53,500 nt of DNA, taken from NCBI GenBank assembly GCA_009746045.1, contig RPFO01000213.1, positions 13,609,221 through 13,662,720 of the forward strand, read 5' to 3'. Shown here piece after piece: positions 10,176 through 20,500 of this stretch; positions within the stretch are counted from its first letter, which is position 1, and every line of letters starts with the position of its first letter. The notes beneath the pieces are model-generated. The model did no database searches. It was not told the origin of the DNA and worked only from the letters and a program-made list of their open reading frames with translations. This DNA is from Mesostigma viride. Its lineage: Eukaryota; Streptophyta; Mesostigmatophyceae; Mesostigmatales; Mesostigmataceae. Made by a program: the position numbers and the translations under genes.

Positions 10176-11440
10176 ATAGTCCGGGAATGGGTTTTTGGCA
10201 TTTTTTGACCCCTGAAAATGAAAAAAAATCATAACTCATCATAGACCACAACTCCAAATACCCCCAACCAAGGTGCTAGGAATATCTACACTTCAAGGGC
10301 TTTCAGAATATGCAATAATATTATGAGTTTATAAAGTGGTTTGCAAGATATTTAATGTCAAAGTTGGCCAAAAGAAGATCATTTTCAGGCAAGGGAAATC
10401 CCCTTAGTAGTTTACCCCTGCAGGGAGGGTTCTAAAAAATTATTCTGGGGTTGGACAATGCCAATAGATAGTGCCACCATGCTTTCCTTGGGTCAGACCG
10501 CACGGATAGCCCATCTGACCTATATAATGCGCTCACTTACGTGTGTGGGTTACGCGCGCCTAAGCAGCCATCCATGAAATGCCACACAGTTATGCATAAT
10601 TGTATACAGCCACAACATAGGACTGTCAAAAGTGCTGGGAAACAAAGAAGTGCTAAACCAGCACTAACGGAATGGCATCCTCCAAAGAAACACCACAAAC
10701 TGAGCAGATTTGGGGCTAATAGCACTCATACAGCAGGCATGGAAACCTGCTGCAAGAGGCACTGATGGCACTCGTGTAAAATCGATGCATAAACGACAGA
10801 TTCCCGTGCAAACGACATGCAAACACCTCGCCGTACCTGGCTTGATCACGACCTTTCCGGGTTCTGCTGGCCGGGACCCTCATATCTCACACTGGCTAAT
10901 GCTTTCCAGGCATAGGCCGCCATAGCCGCATAGTGAATGCATCCGACATGATTACCAGGTTGATGTTCTGTGCAAAGATGACCTATAAACGCATCCGAAT
11001 TCACAGGGACGCTGCTGCGGATGTCCCGTACCAAAACTGGGTGCTCGGGCTGGCGCAGACTGCCGGGCCATAAGAAGAAAATCGAAATATGGCATGCCAT
11101 TACTCATCTGGTACTGACGACCAAGAAAGCAGTAATTTCCTACCTGTATTTTACCAATGCCATCCCATCTGGCCACCCCTGACCTACGAAAATCACGCAT
11201 CATCATTCTGAGCAACATTCTGAACCATTGCAAGCCTCGAGACGCAAAATTTCCTTGATAACGGCACGCTAGCAGCCATATCTCGTTACGCGCGCGCGCG
11301 AGTGAAAATTTCCCGCCAAAGTCACGTGATACTGTCTCAATACACGTTGTATTTACCAGGCTATGGCGAATATTACCCCCAAACCTATGCATCACCTTCG
11401 TCCTTTAGTGTTCCCAGACCCACCGGACCACTGACATCCG
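10176..11440. other. No gene recognised
   Basis: This is A/T-rich to mixed sequence with only short frames. The longest (10952-11395 on minus) shows no motif. No repeat matching the rest of the window was seen. Confidence 0.4.
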
Positions 11441-11445
11441 TCACA

Positions 11446-11483
11446 GGTGGCGCGGCGCTCCGGGAATTGAGCGCCGCGCCACC
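11446..11483. other. Perfect 15-bp GC-rich hairpin
   Basis: GGTGGCGCGGCGCTC (11446-11460) and its exact complement (11469-11483) are separated by 8 bases (CGGGAATT). The structure would be very stable as RNA or cruciform. It lies 7 bases before the palindrome at 11491-11516. Confidence 0.85.
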
Positions 11484-11490
11484 GGGGGTC

Positions 11491-11516
11491 AAACAGTTCG
11501 ATATATCGAACTGTTT
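11491..11516. other. Perfect 26-bp palindrome
   Basis: The half-site AAACAGTTCGATA is followed directly by its exact complement, with no loop. A looser CCGGGTAA/TTACCGG repeat follows at 11517-11532. Confidence 0.85.
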
Positions 11517-11603
11517 CCGGGTAAATTACCGGCCTGCGCCTTGCCGCCCTTAGCCGTTCTAAGACAGCCGCAGAGAAGCGGATACCTATGCCGATAGCCA
11601 CCT

Positions 11604-11690
11604 ACAATATGATGTCACCACTCTATTCACCACACTAGATTTGCACGATTTGAAAGCTCGTTTAGATAGCCAGTCCTTACTCGTCTGTAT
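11604..11690 (+). pseudogene. RT fragment (motif A region)
   Basis: One frame gives Y-D-V-T-T-L-F-T-T-L-D-L-H-D-L-K-A-R-L-D. This matches the first catalytic block (xDVtTLYTtL) of the RT type found again at 12449-13075. It is probably the upstream part of the same element, separated by the block at 11700-12445. Confidence 0.5.
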
Positions 11691-11699
11691 GCACGTTAC

Positions 11700-12445
11700 T
11701 AGGCCTCACGGGCGAAACCGCGTAATAGTAACACGTGTGTGTCTCTCAGATCAAGCCCACGGCAACATGGCTCTCAGGGACAGTGCGGGATGCTTATAAT
11801 AGGAGGGGGGACATACCCCCCCATTTTCCTACTAGAGCCCCCACACTTTTTTGCCGTCCAGCGCAGTCCGTCACCAGCCAAAGTGAAGAATGGCTGAGCG
11901 TTACTACACATTTGCCAAAATGGGTCCGTTGGGGCGAAACGGAGTGCACGGCTGCGGGACATATGAAACGTGGCATCAGTTTATACGCTAGGGAGGTAGT
12001 CATGCAACACAGTCAGGACTTGTATCTGACGCCACCAAGATCACTCGTAGTTTCGCGACGTGTCCTATAAATTTTTTGATGACCGTAAAATTACCGTAGT
12101 ACGTATATGTGCATTAGTACGTTCACGAGTACCTCACTCCAGGATGTAAGCCAAAGCGCCGGACCAATACCTAGCTAGTCTCACGGTGAGCGCGCACCTT
12201 TCCTGAAAACCAGGCGCCGGGTGTGTTTGCTGAGCGCACTCCGGTTCTATTTTCCTCGCGCCGTCCTCAAAAAGCCAACTTGAGTGCACATGCACATTAT
12301 TAATAATTCTGGCGCCGGGGCGATTTTGGAGCTCGCTTCACGTCTGTCAGAGCCCCGTCGCATTGCATTGGACCAAACTTGGAGTGAGCAGTTTTGCTGT
12401 AACGTCTCCCGGCTCCTCTTATAATTATATCATCACAAAGGCTGA
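11700..12445. other. Block between two RT fragments, unassigned
   Basis: About 740 bp separates the RT motif A piece from the motif B/C piece. It has no ORF with recognisable motifs. I could not find a clean target duplication at its borders, so I cannot say whether it is an insertion or degraded RT sequence. Confidence 0.35.
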
Positions 12446-12448
12446 CCA

Positions 12449-13075
12449 TTGCATTGCTTGTTCATTGGATCTCTCATCTCGTTGATAACACCTTCATTTG
12501 TTTTGCGGGCGACGTATCCGGCAACTGAAGCTATTGGCATCCCTATGGGCACTAACTGTGCCGGGCTCCTTGCAAACCTATATCTACACACTAATGAGCT
12601 TGCATTCATGGAGAATCTCATTGCCTCATATGATGATGTTCTCATCAGGCGCTTTATCCACACTTGTCGATACATTGATGATGTCATTGCTTTGGACAAC
12701 CCTGATTTCGCAACCCATTTGTATATCACCGCTTGTCTGCCTGGCATCTATCCGCAAGCGTCCCTCACATTAAAGCTCACGTCGGAGGATCATTGCAATG
12801 ACTAGTTGCAATCGACCTCGATCTTAACATTACCCATAACAAGAATTGCCGCTGGCATACCGCTATCTATGATAAGCGCAAGGATCCTAAATACCAGCAT
12901 TATCTTTTTTTTTTTTTAATTTCGCTATCCCGATATTCAGGCTCCTTTCCCACACAGCGAATGAAATACATATGGTGTTGTTCTTAGTAAGTTGCATCGT
13001 TTTTCCCGTCTTCGTTCTTATAGCGTCGATTTCACTCAAGACTCTTGTTGAACTCTTGCATCGTTTGTTGGTCAA
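12449..13075 (+). pseudogene. Reverse transcriptase core, probably Penelope-like group, degraded
   Basis: In one frame about 12449-12530 gives W-I-S-H-L-V-D-N-T-F-I-C-F. After a frameshift come the motif B block G-I-P-M-G-T-N-C-A-G-L-L-A-N-L-Y-L, the catalytic R-Y-I-D-D-V-I block and I-Y-P-Q-A-S-L-T-L-K. Past a stop near 12804 the series continues with Y-D-K-R-K-D-P, and in another frame Y-G-V-V-L-S-K-L-H-R-F-S-R-L, which fits the thumb region. Stops and frameshifts make it inactive. The N-terminal fragment at 632 seems to be the same family. A terminal GIY-YIG endonuclease, usual in many Penelope-like elements, was not seen. Confidence 0.65.
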
Positions 13076-13079
13076 TTAA

Positions 13080-13722
13080 GACTATGACCGAGACATTATG
13101 CTCCGATGCCCTGGCCGCGCAGGTCCCGGCGATTGCTGCCAGCGCAGACGGCCACCATCGCAGCCCAGCGCCCACCCGGCCGGCAGATGATATAGCCTCT
13201 CGCCGCACTCCTAGGCGGACCTGCTGCGGTCAGCGACTGCCTCGACCACAGACGCCATCGCTACGAAAGTCCAGCTAGGAGCTTGAGGACCTTCGCCAAG
13301 CACAACAAACAAAGGGAGGCCACCGACCGTGCTCGCCGCGAATGCCGAGTGGTGCTGCGTCATTTCCCCCGGAAGCCAGGTGAGACGTGAACCTCCCCGC
13401 TTGCCGACGAGCTCAAGGACCAGCTTCTTACCCTCATGGGCCTGGTAGGTGAGGTAGAACTCCGCGGCCGGTGCCACCGCCTCAGTTCCCCACTCACGGG
13501 ACAAGGCGCCCCCCCCACCAGTCCTGCTCACCTTCCCCTCCCAGGGCTGAGGACATTGAAGCAGCGGTTCCTTTCTCGTCGCAAGAGGTTGCACGACCTC
13601 ACCTGGACGCTGGACGATGACCTGACCCCCGCTCAGCAGCAGCAGCGACGCGACCTGTGGCCGGAATACCTCCGCCACAAGCAGGACCCCCCGGCCCAGA
13701 AGCCCAACTAGGTGTACTGGAT
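13080..13722 (+). pseudogene. ORF1p-like protein, second copy
   Basis: Frames in order give an N-terminal Ala/Pro-rich part and R-R-E-C-R-V-V-L-R-H-F-P (RRM-like). Then come L-L-T-L-M-G-L-V-G-E-V-E-L-R-G and F-L-S-R-R-K-R-L, D-D-D-L-T-P-A-Q-Q-Q-Q-R-R-D-L-W-P-E-Y-L, which align by eye with the C-terminal domain of the minus-strand ORF1p at 7620-8911. The stop is at 13710. It is shorter and frameshifted. Confidence 0.55.
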
Positions 13723-14205
13723 CGAGGGGCGAGGACCTGATGATCAACCACAAGATGTGGACGCCCCCTGCCGGCGGGCTAGAATAGCCCCAGCGTGTAA
13801 TCATTGGTAGTCACTGCCGCCAAGGCAGCCATGCCTAGAATGTTTACCTAGCCAAGCCACCATACCTAGTCACGTGCACCGCTAATGCACGGTACACAAC
13901 CACCCATAGCCCTAGCTTAGCCCTCATACAGCCATGCTACGTCCTGGCTATGTCCGCTATGATCAGCTTACTTGCCCACGCTCCTTATTCCTTGTATGAT
14001 ATGCTCACACGGGTCTTATTGCACCCACAGAACTTGCTGGATTGTTTATCGTGTCCGATTGCTGCTGTGGAATGCCTATGGCATGAAGGAGAAAGGGGGT
14101 CTCTGCCCTTTCTTCCTGTTGTGCAGGCACACAGGGATTAAAAGCACTCTGGTGCTCTGTGACTCCCCAACGGGAGCACGCGTATTAATTATTGCTCCGT
14201 CAAGT
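13723..14205 (+). mobile_element. 3' untranslated end of the ORF1-only element
   Basis: No RT follows the ORF1-like frame. The sequence instead runs through the TGCTGTGGAATGCC and GGGTCTCTGCCC blocks to the terminal hairpin GTGACTCCCCAACGGGAGCA (14160-14179) and a short TATTAATTATT tail. This is the same layout as the minus-strand element at 7186-8990. Confidence 0.5.
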
Positions 14206-14635
14206 CCGGTGTTTTTTGCAAAGTCACCCACATCTGTTTGGTGCTGCCCCTTGGCATAAGCTCTACAAACAGGTCGTGGACCGGCTGGATCGCGTAGTAT
14301 CAGGAGACAAGTAGTATCTCCGCGCATCCGAACCCTGTGATGCCAGATCTCCTTTGCGTCCGTTCCGAGCTTGGCACTGGATTTGTTGTCCACACCGTCG
14401 CGGCGCTACAGTAACATGATGTTTTCTGGCATACGTGGGCTTTTGGTTCACGCCGCACATTTGAAAGTGATGTCCTCCGGATCAGTTTTGCCTTTGCACC
14501 GTGTGCAGTTCTTGGACGTTTGGAAACATGGCATGGCTAACGTAATGATTGACTAGCTAGACCTTTTCAGTGGTTTTCCATTTGCGGGTATTTCCTCGTA
14601 AATGGTGGGAGAGCGATCGCAGCAATGGGGCTCAT
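14206..14635. other. No gene recognised
   Basis: Short frames only and no repeat recognised between the LINE tail and the Rep-B copy. Confidence 0.35.
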
Positions 14636-15110
14636 CACTAGCTAGACACTCCTGGCCAGTTAGGCTCGAAACAATCGCCCTGATCAAGCAAGCTGTTTCC
14701 GGCCCCACCGTCTAGGTCATCTAGTTGCTCTACACGTAAATTAAATTAAATTAAATTATAACATGACTCCGTTGGGAAATCGTGTAGCACATATTCCTTG
14801 CTGGATGGGTGGAGGTGGGCGAAGCCGCGTAATCGAGCTTACTCTAAGCTATCTAGTCTAGAAAATCCTAACTCTACACGTTTGTCAATTAATTAGGAAC
14901 ATGACTCCGTTGGGAGTACATGTGGTACTCGACACGCCCTCTCAGGCACTCTACACGTAAGCCAGCAATAATTTCAATAAACAAGGCTACACATGTCCAT
15001 CTCCATTCATATTCATAATCCTGAACGACTCAAAAGCGCGGAAAATGGAAGGCTTGAGCTACCTTGGTCCGGATTCAGATTTCGGGCCTGCGCTGGTTGT
15101 CTCATTGAGA
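14636..15110 (-). repeat. Rep-B copy split by a LINE tail insertion
   Basis: On minus, the Rep-B blocks (AGACAACCAGCGCAGG, GATTATGAATATGAATGG, GGCTTACGTGTAGAG, then GGCCAGGAGTGTCTAGC) appear in the same order as at 1433-1690. They are interrupted at CTCTACACGTAA by 14740-14948. Confidence 0.65.
14740..14948 (-). mobile_element. LINE-A 3' end inserted into Rep-B
   Basis: The insertion is bounded by an exact 12-bp duplication CTCTACACGTAA (14728-14739 and 14949-14960). It contains a LINE-A 3' untranslated region on minus with the hairpin (about 14760-14785) and an AATTTAATTTAATTT tail, and a second tail and hairpin at 14884-14925. A third partial CTCTACACGT at 14872 suggests two successive insertions at one site. 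Confidence 0.7.
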
Positions 15111-15115
15111 TCACC

Positions 15116-16435
15116 GAGAGGCCTACGCCCCCAATGTCCTCTACAGTTTGCTCTTTGAACGTGCGGGCCTCATGGCTCTAACACTTCTTGGCCCATTCCA
15201 CGTGAGAAGGTGCCTGCCAGGCTGACTGTTTTGACAGATGGTCCTGTACAAAATGGAACTTCCGGCCAGGAGGACCTGGTGTTTATCACAACCGGCAGTT
15301 TTGCACGAACTTCAGGTTTCAGCCACCCATATCTCATGGACACATTTATTTCCAACATCAACCATGCCATTCACTCATGCTACCACGATAAGATGCTTGT
15401 GTCTGCATGAGTGCACGAGACATGTCACGACTTACCAACAATCAAATAAGAATGTGTGCTTCCTATAAGGTCACGACAGTAGCAATGGCCAACTCCGCCT
15501 GGGGTCCGCGCACTGTGGAGTCCTTTTTACCGGATAGGGATGGCGCGACTCACACGTGGTCTCCCCCCCCAATGATATTAAAACAGGACAATGCCCTTGA
15601 TGGGTGGGCTGTCGATGGCAAGCCCTGTCCGAGGAAACTGCATGCTTGCCGATGCAGGCGTGTGAGCATGGGTGGTGATATCCGCCCGTGCTTATGGAAC
15701 ATTACCAACGAGCAAACTCGACGACATGTTGGTGGGATAATCCTATCCATGAACCAATCGATGGGTTAACACTAAAAGTCACACAGTGATTGCGTCGATG
15801 CAAGTATACAAATGGAGCGCTCCTTGCCGCACAACGGCATCCATCCTTACAGTATGGCTGCGAACTCTTCCAAGGCTCCTCGGCAGGCTTTGACAAAGTC
15901 TGCCTGTGACACCTGAGTCACCCTGGGACCCAGCAAATCCACGCTTCTGCAGTTCGCCCCAGCACAGCCAATGCTGGCCATGGCCTCGTTACACTGCAGC
16001 CAGGCAGTACGCAGGTCAATGTGCCAGAGGTAGTTGCAGAAACAACGTAATGGCAGGTGCTTTAGGCATCAGATATAAGATTATTCATGAAAACTTTCCA
16101 ACCTCGTTAAGTTCCAAACTTAGCAACCACTGTGCCAGCTCTCAATTAATTAATTCAAATGCCATGGATCATTGTACCTGGATTATTGTACCATGGATTA
16201 TTGTACCTGGAAAAACCAAGCGAACAAAGAGGGACACAGGTGGGGACGCGTCCTAGCTGCCGCAGGCATGTTTGACCACGCGGCCATCCCCTCGAGGCGT
16301 AGGAACGTGCTTTGACGAGGCACCTGGCGGGATCCCCATCCCTCCATTGTTACAGCATAAGGGTACCGAAGCAAAGTCAGGAACCACCCCATAGGCTTCG
16401 AGGCCCGCTGCGCGTACATGCCATGTGGAAGCAGC
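15116..16435. other. No gene recognised
   Basis: Several frames of 60-120 codons show no recognisable motifs. A local repeat of ATTGTACCTGGATTATTGTACC lies at about 16170-16212. No transposon ends were found. Confidence 0.35.
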
Positions 16436-16440
16436 ATGTG

Positions 16441-16879
16441 AAACACTTGGCGAGAGACCGGACTACTATCGTAGACTGGGGCTCAAAAATGAAGTTTGAA
16501 TTTTATTTTGAGTAGCGCAATCGACAGATCCCCGCGAGAGGATCCTGGATCATACCTTAGATTCCGGAAAGTCCGTTTTCAGTTTAGCGATAGTAGGCCT
16601 ACAAGACAGGTAAAAATGGCTGTAAGCTGATACTTAAGCATCAAATGAGCCAAAGCTAAAACAGACCGAGTAGCTCGTTGGGGGGTCCAAACAAAAGTTA
16701 TAGTAGTGCAATCGATAGATCTTGATGAGGGCACTCAGAATCTGCATGTCACGTCCCAGGAGTTGTCCATATTCGAACGGCAAGGACCAAAATATGTTAC
16801 TCGCAACCCCAAAAATTAATTAATTTGCCAAAATGTGCTTTTTTTCTGCCGTAGGCCGGTCTCTCGCCAACTGTTTCGT
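16441..16879. mobile_element. Short TIR element (MITE-like)
   Basis: The inverted ends are AAACACTTGGCGAGAGACCG (16441-16460) and, on minus from 16879, AAACAGTTGGCGAGAGACCG, which differ at one base. The match continues as GGACTAC versus GCCTAC. The interior (about 390 bp) has no ORF. No clear target duplication was found. Confidence 0.6.
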
Positions 16880-17221
16880 GTGGTAGAACAGAGTAGCATA
16901 CAGCAACAACGCCGCAACGCAAGATATAGGCCCTGGCAGCCAGCCTGCACACAAAGAGCTATGCTGTACATCCACATCAGACTTGACCCCTATCTCATCT
17001 ATGTGGCTCTGGAAATGGTAGGGAATGGGGGCTAGGCAAAAGGGAAAACATATATTCAGTAGTCGCAAGCAGGCGGGAAGGCATCCGCTGGGGCAACAAA
17101 ACCTGTGCGCACAGGTGCCGCACGGGTGAGGGCTGCCCCCCCAATGTGCCCCACTCACCTGCTTGCGTGACAGTGCAGCACTAGTACGTCTATGTGTGCA
17201 ATAAGCAGCATACACATGCAT

Positions 17222-17520
17222 CCAGGAGACAACCAGCGCAGGCCAGAAATCGGGAGAATCCAGACCATGGTAGCTCGATCTGGACCATGGAAGCTCAAGC
17301 CTGCAGGTATCGTATCCGCGTTTGTCAAGTCGTTCAGGATTACGGAGATGAACAAGTTTGGAAATGTGCAGCCTTGTATGTAAAAATTATGGCTGGCTTA
17401 TGTTCAGGGCGTTACCTAGACGGTTAAGCTAAAAAACAAGCTCGCATGATCAGTGCGTGTGTTCCTACTTCCTAGTGGTCAGGAGTGTCCAGTTTAGCAT
17501 TCATTTACGAGCGTGCTTGG
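17222..17520 (+). repeat. Rep-B dispersed repeat copy
   Basis: The order of Rep-B blocks is the same as at 1433: GGAGACAACCAGCGCAGG, GACCATGGTAGCTCGA (with a short local duplication), GCTCAAGCCTGCAGG, and an ATTATGGCTGGCTTA block. Confidence 0.6.
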
Positions 17521-17591
17521 AAGATTGGCCTATAATAGCTAGTATTAGCATTAGCATACTAACACCATGATGATTATAGAGATTTACTCAC

Positions 17592-20500
17592 ATGCTCGGG
17601 GGTGATCCAACCGCGCCCCGCGACATCGAACAGGCTGAACACCACCTCCAGGTCCTCGTCGGTGAGATAGTCCTCGCTCTGGCGATCACGAGCGACGGTG
17701 GGCACCACACCGCCACAGCACACACGAGCAACGCGTGTTGAGGGACCCATGTACAGGCATACGAGGTATCACTCCGTGGCCCTTCCGTTGCCTCCCCTCC
17801 TCGCCTTGTTTCTTCCCTCCCCATACCCACCCATGTCACATGTTAAAAGGTGCATGCCCAAGCTGTGCTGACCCTGCAGGCCACCACCCCGCCACGCCAT
17901 GGTCGGCGCCCAGATCCCTGAAACAGCACCCTGAGGCACTTGCGCTGATACGCCTGGCGCCATCCCCGATGCGCCGGGTGGCATCCACACGGGGTCCTCC
18001 TTAACCATGCCAGGTACTATGCCCACTAATAGATACATTGAACGATCCGAGATGGGACGCCTGCATTTGTTGTGGCGCCGGGGCTGCCACTGCCTTACCC
18101 AGCAGCATGCCAGCATCACAATCTTCTTTTAAGTTGACAGTCCCGGCGCGAATTTTTTGGCGCCAAAAAAATTCGCGGTACTTGTCCGTACCGTGAAAAA
18201 GTGGTGCCCGGTGCGCGCACCCCCACCGGCCGGAGCTGGCCATGGCGACGTGCTTTCAGGCAGACTAGAAAAAGACAGCTGACGGAATGCAGAGAAATTG
18301 TGCGAATCTGTAAGACAATGAAAGCGTTTATGATGTTTCTTCATAGCGGAGTTTGTGCGTTTTGCAGTGTCGATGATTTTATTGATGACCATCGCCACCG
18401 GGGTCCAATCTGATGTTTTCGTCGAGAGGAATAAATTAGAATGCACGCTGGCGGCGGTGATTGTCAGGTTTAGTGGGCTTCAATTAGCGTCAAGGATGCG
18501 TTTACATTGTTGTTAGTAAAAAATTTAAAAATTTGCTCTGTTTCGGCGAGATTTCCGTCATTATCGGTAAGACACTCTCCAGGCTCGCGGGATGCGCGTC
18601 TTAATATTCCACGGAAGGTTGTTCTTTCTTGCGCCGCTGGGCGAAGGACACTGCCGGTAATGGTACGATCGTGTGCTCAGCGTCGCCTCATTAATGTTTG
18701 GCTTCTATAAAGGGTTATCAACGCAAGTTTTCGGCTTCTTTCCGTGCAATTAGCGCCGGGTAGCATGCCATTCCGTGCTGCGCATCGCCAGATTCCTGGC
18801 ACCTTTTAGTATTTTTATCCACGTTGCATGGCTGGTACGTGTCAAAATGTGAGCCGTGGCATGTCGTCAAGTTGCCAGGGATTTGTTGAGTGGTTTCTTG
18901 GAGGAATGAGTTTGCTAACAGCACTCAGTTTTATGTGAATGTTGACGCAGCCTTTCTTAGCAGCGGCTTCATTGTGGTTAGAGGCTCACACTCTTGAGGT
19001 TATTTCTTAGCAAACAATTGCGCTGGAAAGAAAGGTGGTAGAGGTTGTTCTGAGGGGCATACTGCATGGTTGGAACTGCACGTAGGTAGGGGTTGTTGTT
19101 GTCTTGTCGGCCTTTCTCCCACTAAAATGGGAGACCCCTGTCATAGGCCCTATCATAGGCAAGGTAACCATGGTATGAAGCCTTGGCAAGCATCATGTAT
19201 GATACTTATGCATTCTCCATGGACTGTCTGTTGTTACCCTTGGTTGGGCAATTAGCGGATATGGCTTTCTAGGGTGTGTTTGAATTGATTTTGGTATGAT
19301 GCTCACACCATAAACCTGGAATATGCTTTAGAAGTGTTGACTAGGCATGTAGAGCTACCTGCCTTGTTGCTGTGCACACACACATACAGTTGCCTGTGCC
19401 GAGGTAAGGCAAGGGCACATGAGGTGCCCAGCCACCTCCTTGTACGTTGTGGTCGAATCGGGCATGGTCTAGAGCCTTTTGAATGGCATACGAAGTGTTA
19501 GTGTGCCTTAATACTCACTAATGCCGTCCTTAGCGTCTGCACAGGTGGCCAACTGCCAAACGTTATTTCTTTCACGTTTGTCGTCAGAATGAGCTCAAAT
19601 TTTGTGGGATGCTGTTTGCCCACATGTAGTATTTGATTTTGTAGGGCCAGGCGCAAATGATGTGTTATTGATTTGTATTCATTTTTCCAGCCCAAAAAAG
19701 TAACCTTTGGGGGAAAAATGAATTACTAATAGAATAATGATTATTTTGGGGTGCCAATCAGCTGGAAAATTTTCAAACTGGGGCATTTATAGGAAATTGT
19801 ATTGAAACATGCACAATGATGCACCCATTGTCCTAGGCAGAAAGTGTGATAACTAGCGTCTTTGGCTATTTTTAGCTCAATACTGGCATATAATTGTGTA
19901 TACCACCCTCAACCAGTGGTGGGATGGCCCCCCATACACCCAATTTACATGCTAAAATAATCTCTTGGGTACCCCCAGGTCAGCAGTGCATGATATTCTA
20001 TATTATGGTTTCAGGGGTGCTTGCATGGGACCCTCACCTTAAGTGGCGCAATCCGTGGGTTTTTGCTTCTACACAAGCCAACTACTACCTTCTCCTTCTA
20101 CACAAGCCAACTACTACCTTCTCCTTCCACATAAGCCAACTACTACCTGCTCCTTCCACACAAGCCAACTACTACCTGCTCCTTCTACACAAGCCAACTA
20201 CTACCTGCTCCTTCTACACAAGCCAACTACTACCTGCTCCTTCCACACAAGCCAACTACTACCTTCTCCTTCAACACAAGCCAACTACTACCTTCTCCTT
20301 CTACACAAGCCAACTACTACCTGCTCCTTCTACACAAGCCAACTACTACCTGCTCCTTCCACACAAGCCAACTACTTCCTTCTCCTTCCACACAAGCCAA
20401 CTACTACCTGCTCCTTCCACACAAGCCAACTACTACCTTCTCCTTCTACACAAGCCTACTACCTTCTCCTTCTACACAAGCCAACTACTACCTGCTCCTT

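Noticed and set aside
10952-11395. 147-codon frame on minus
   Set aside because: No recognisable domain and no neighbouring exons; it is likely to be chance.
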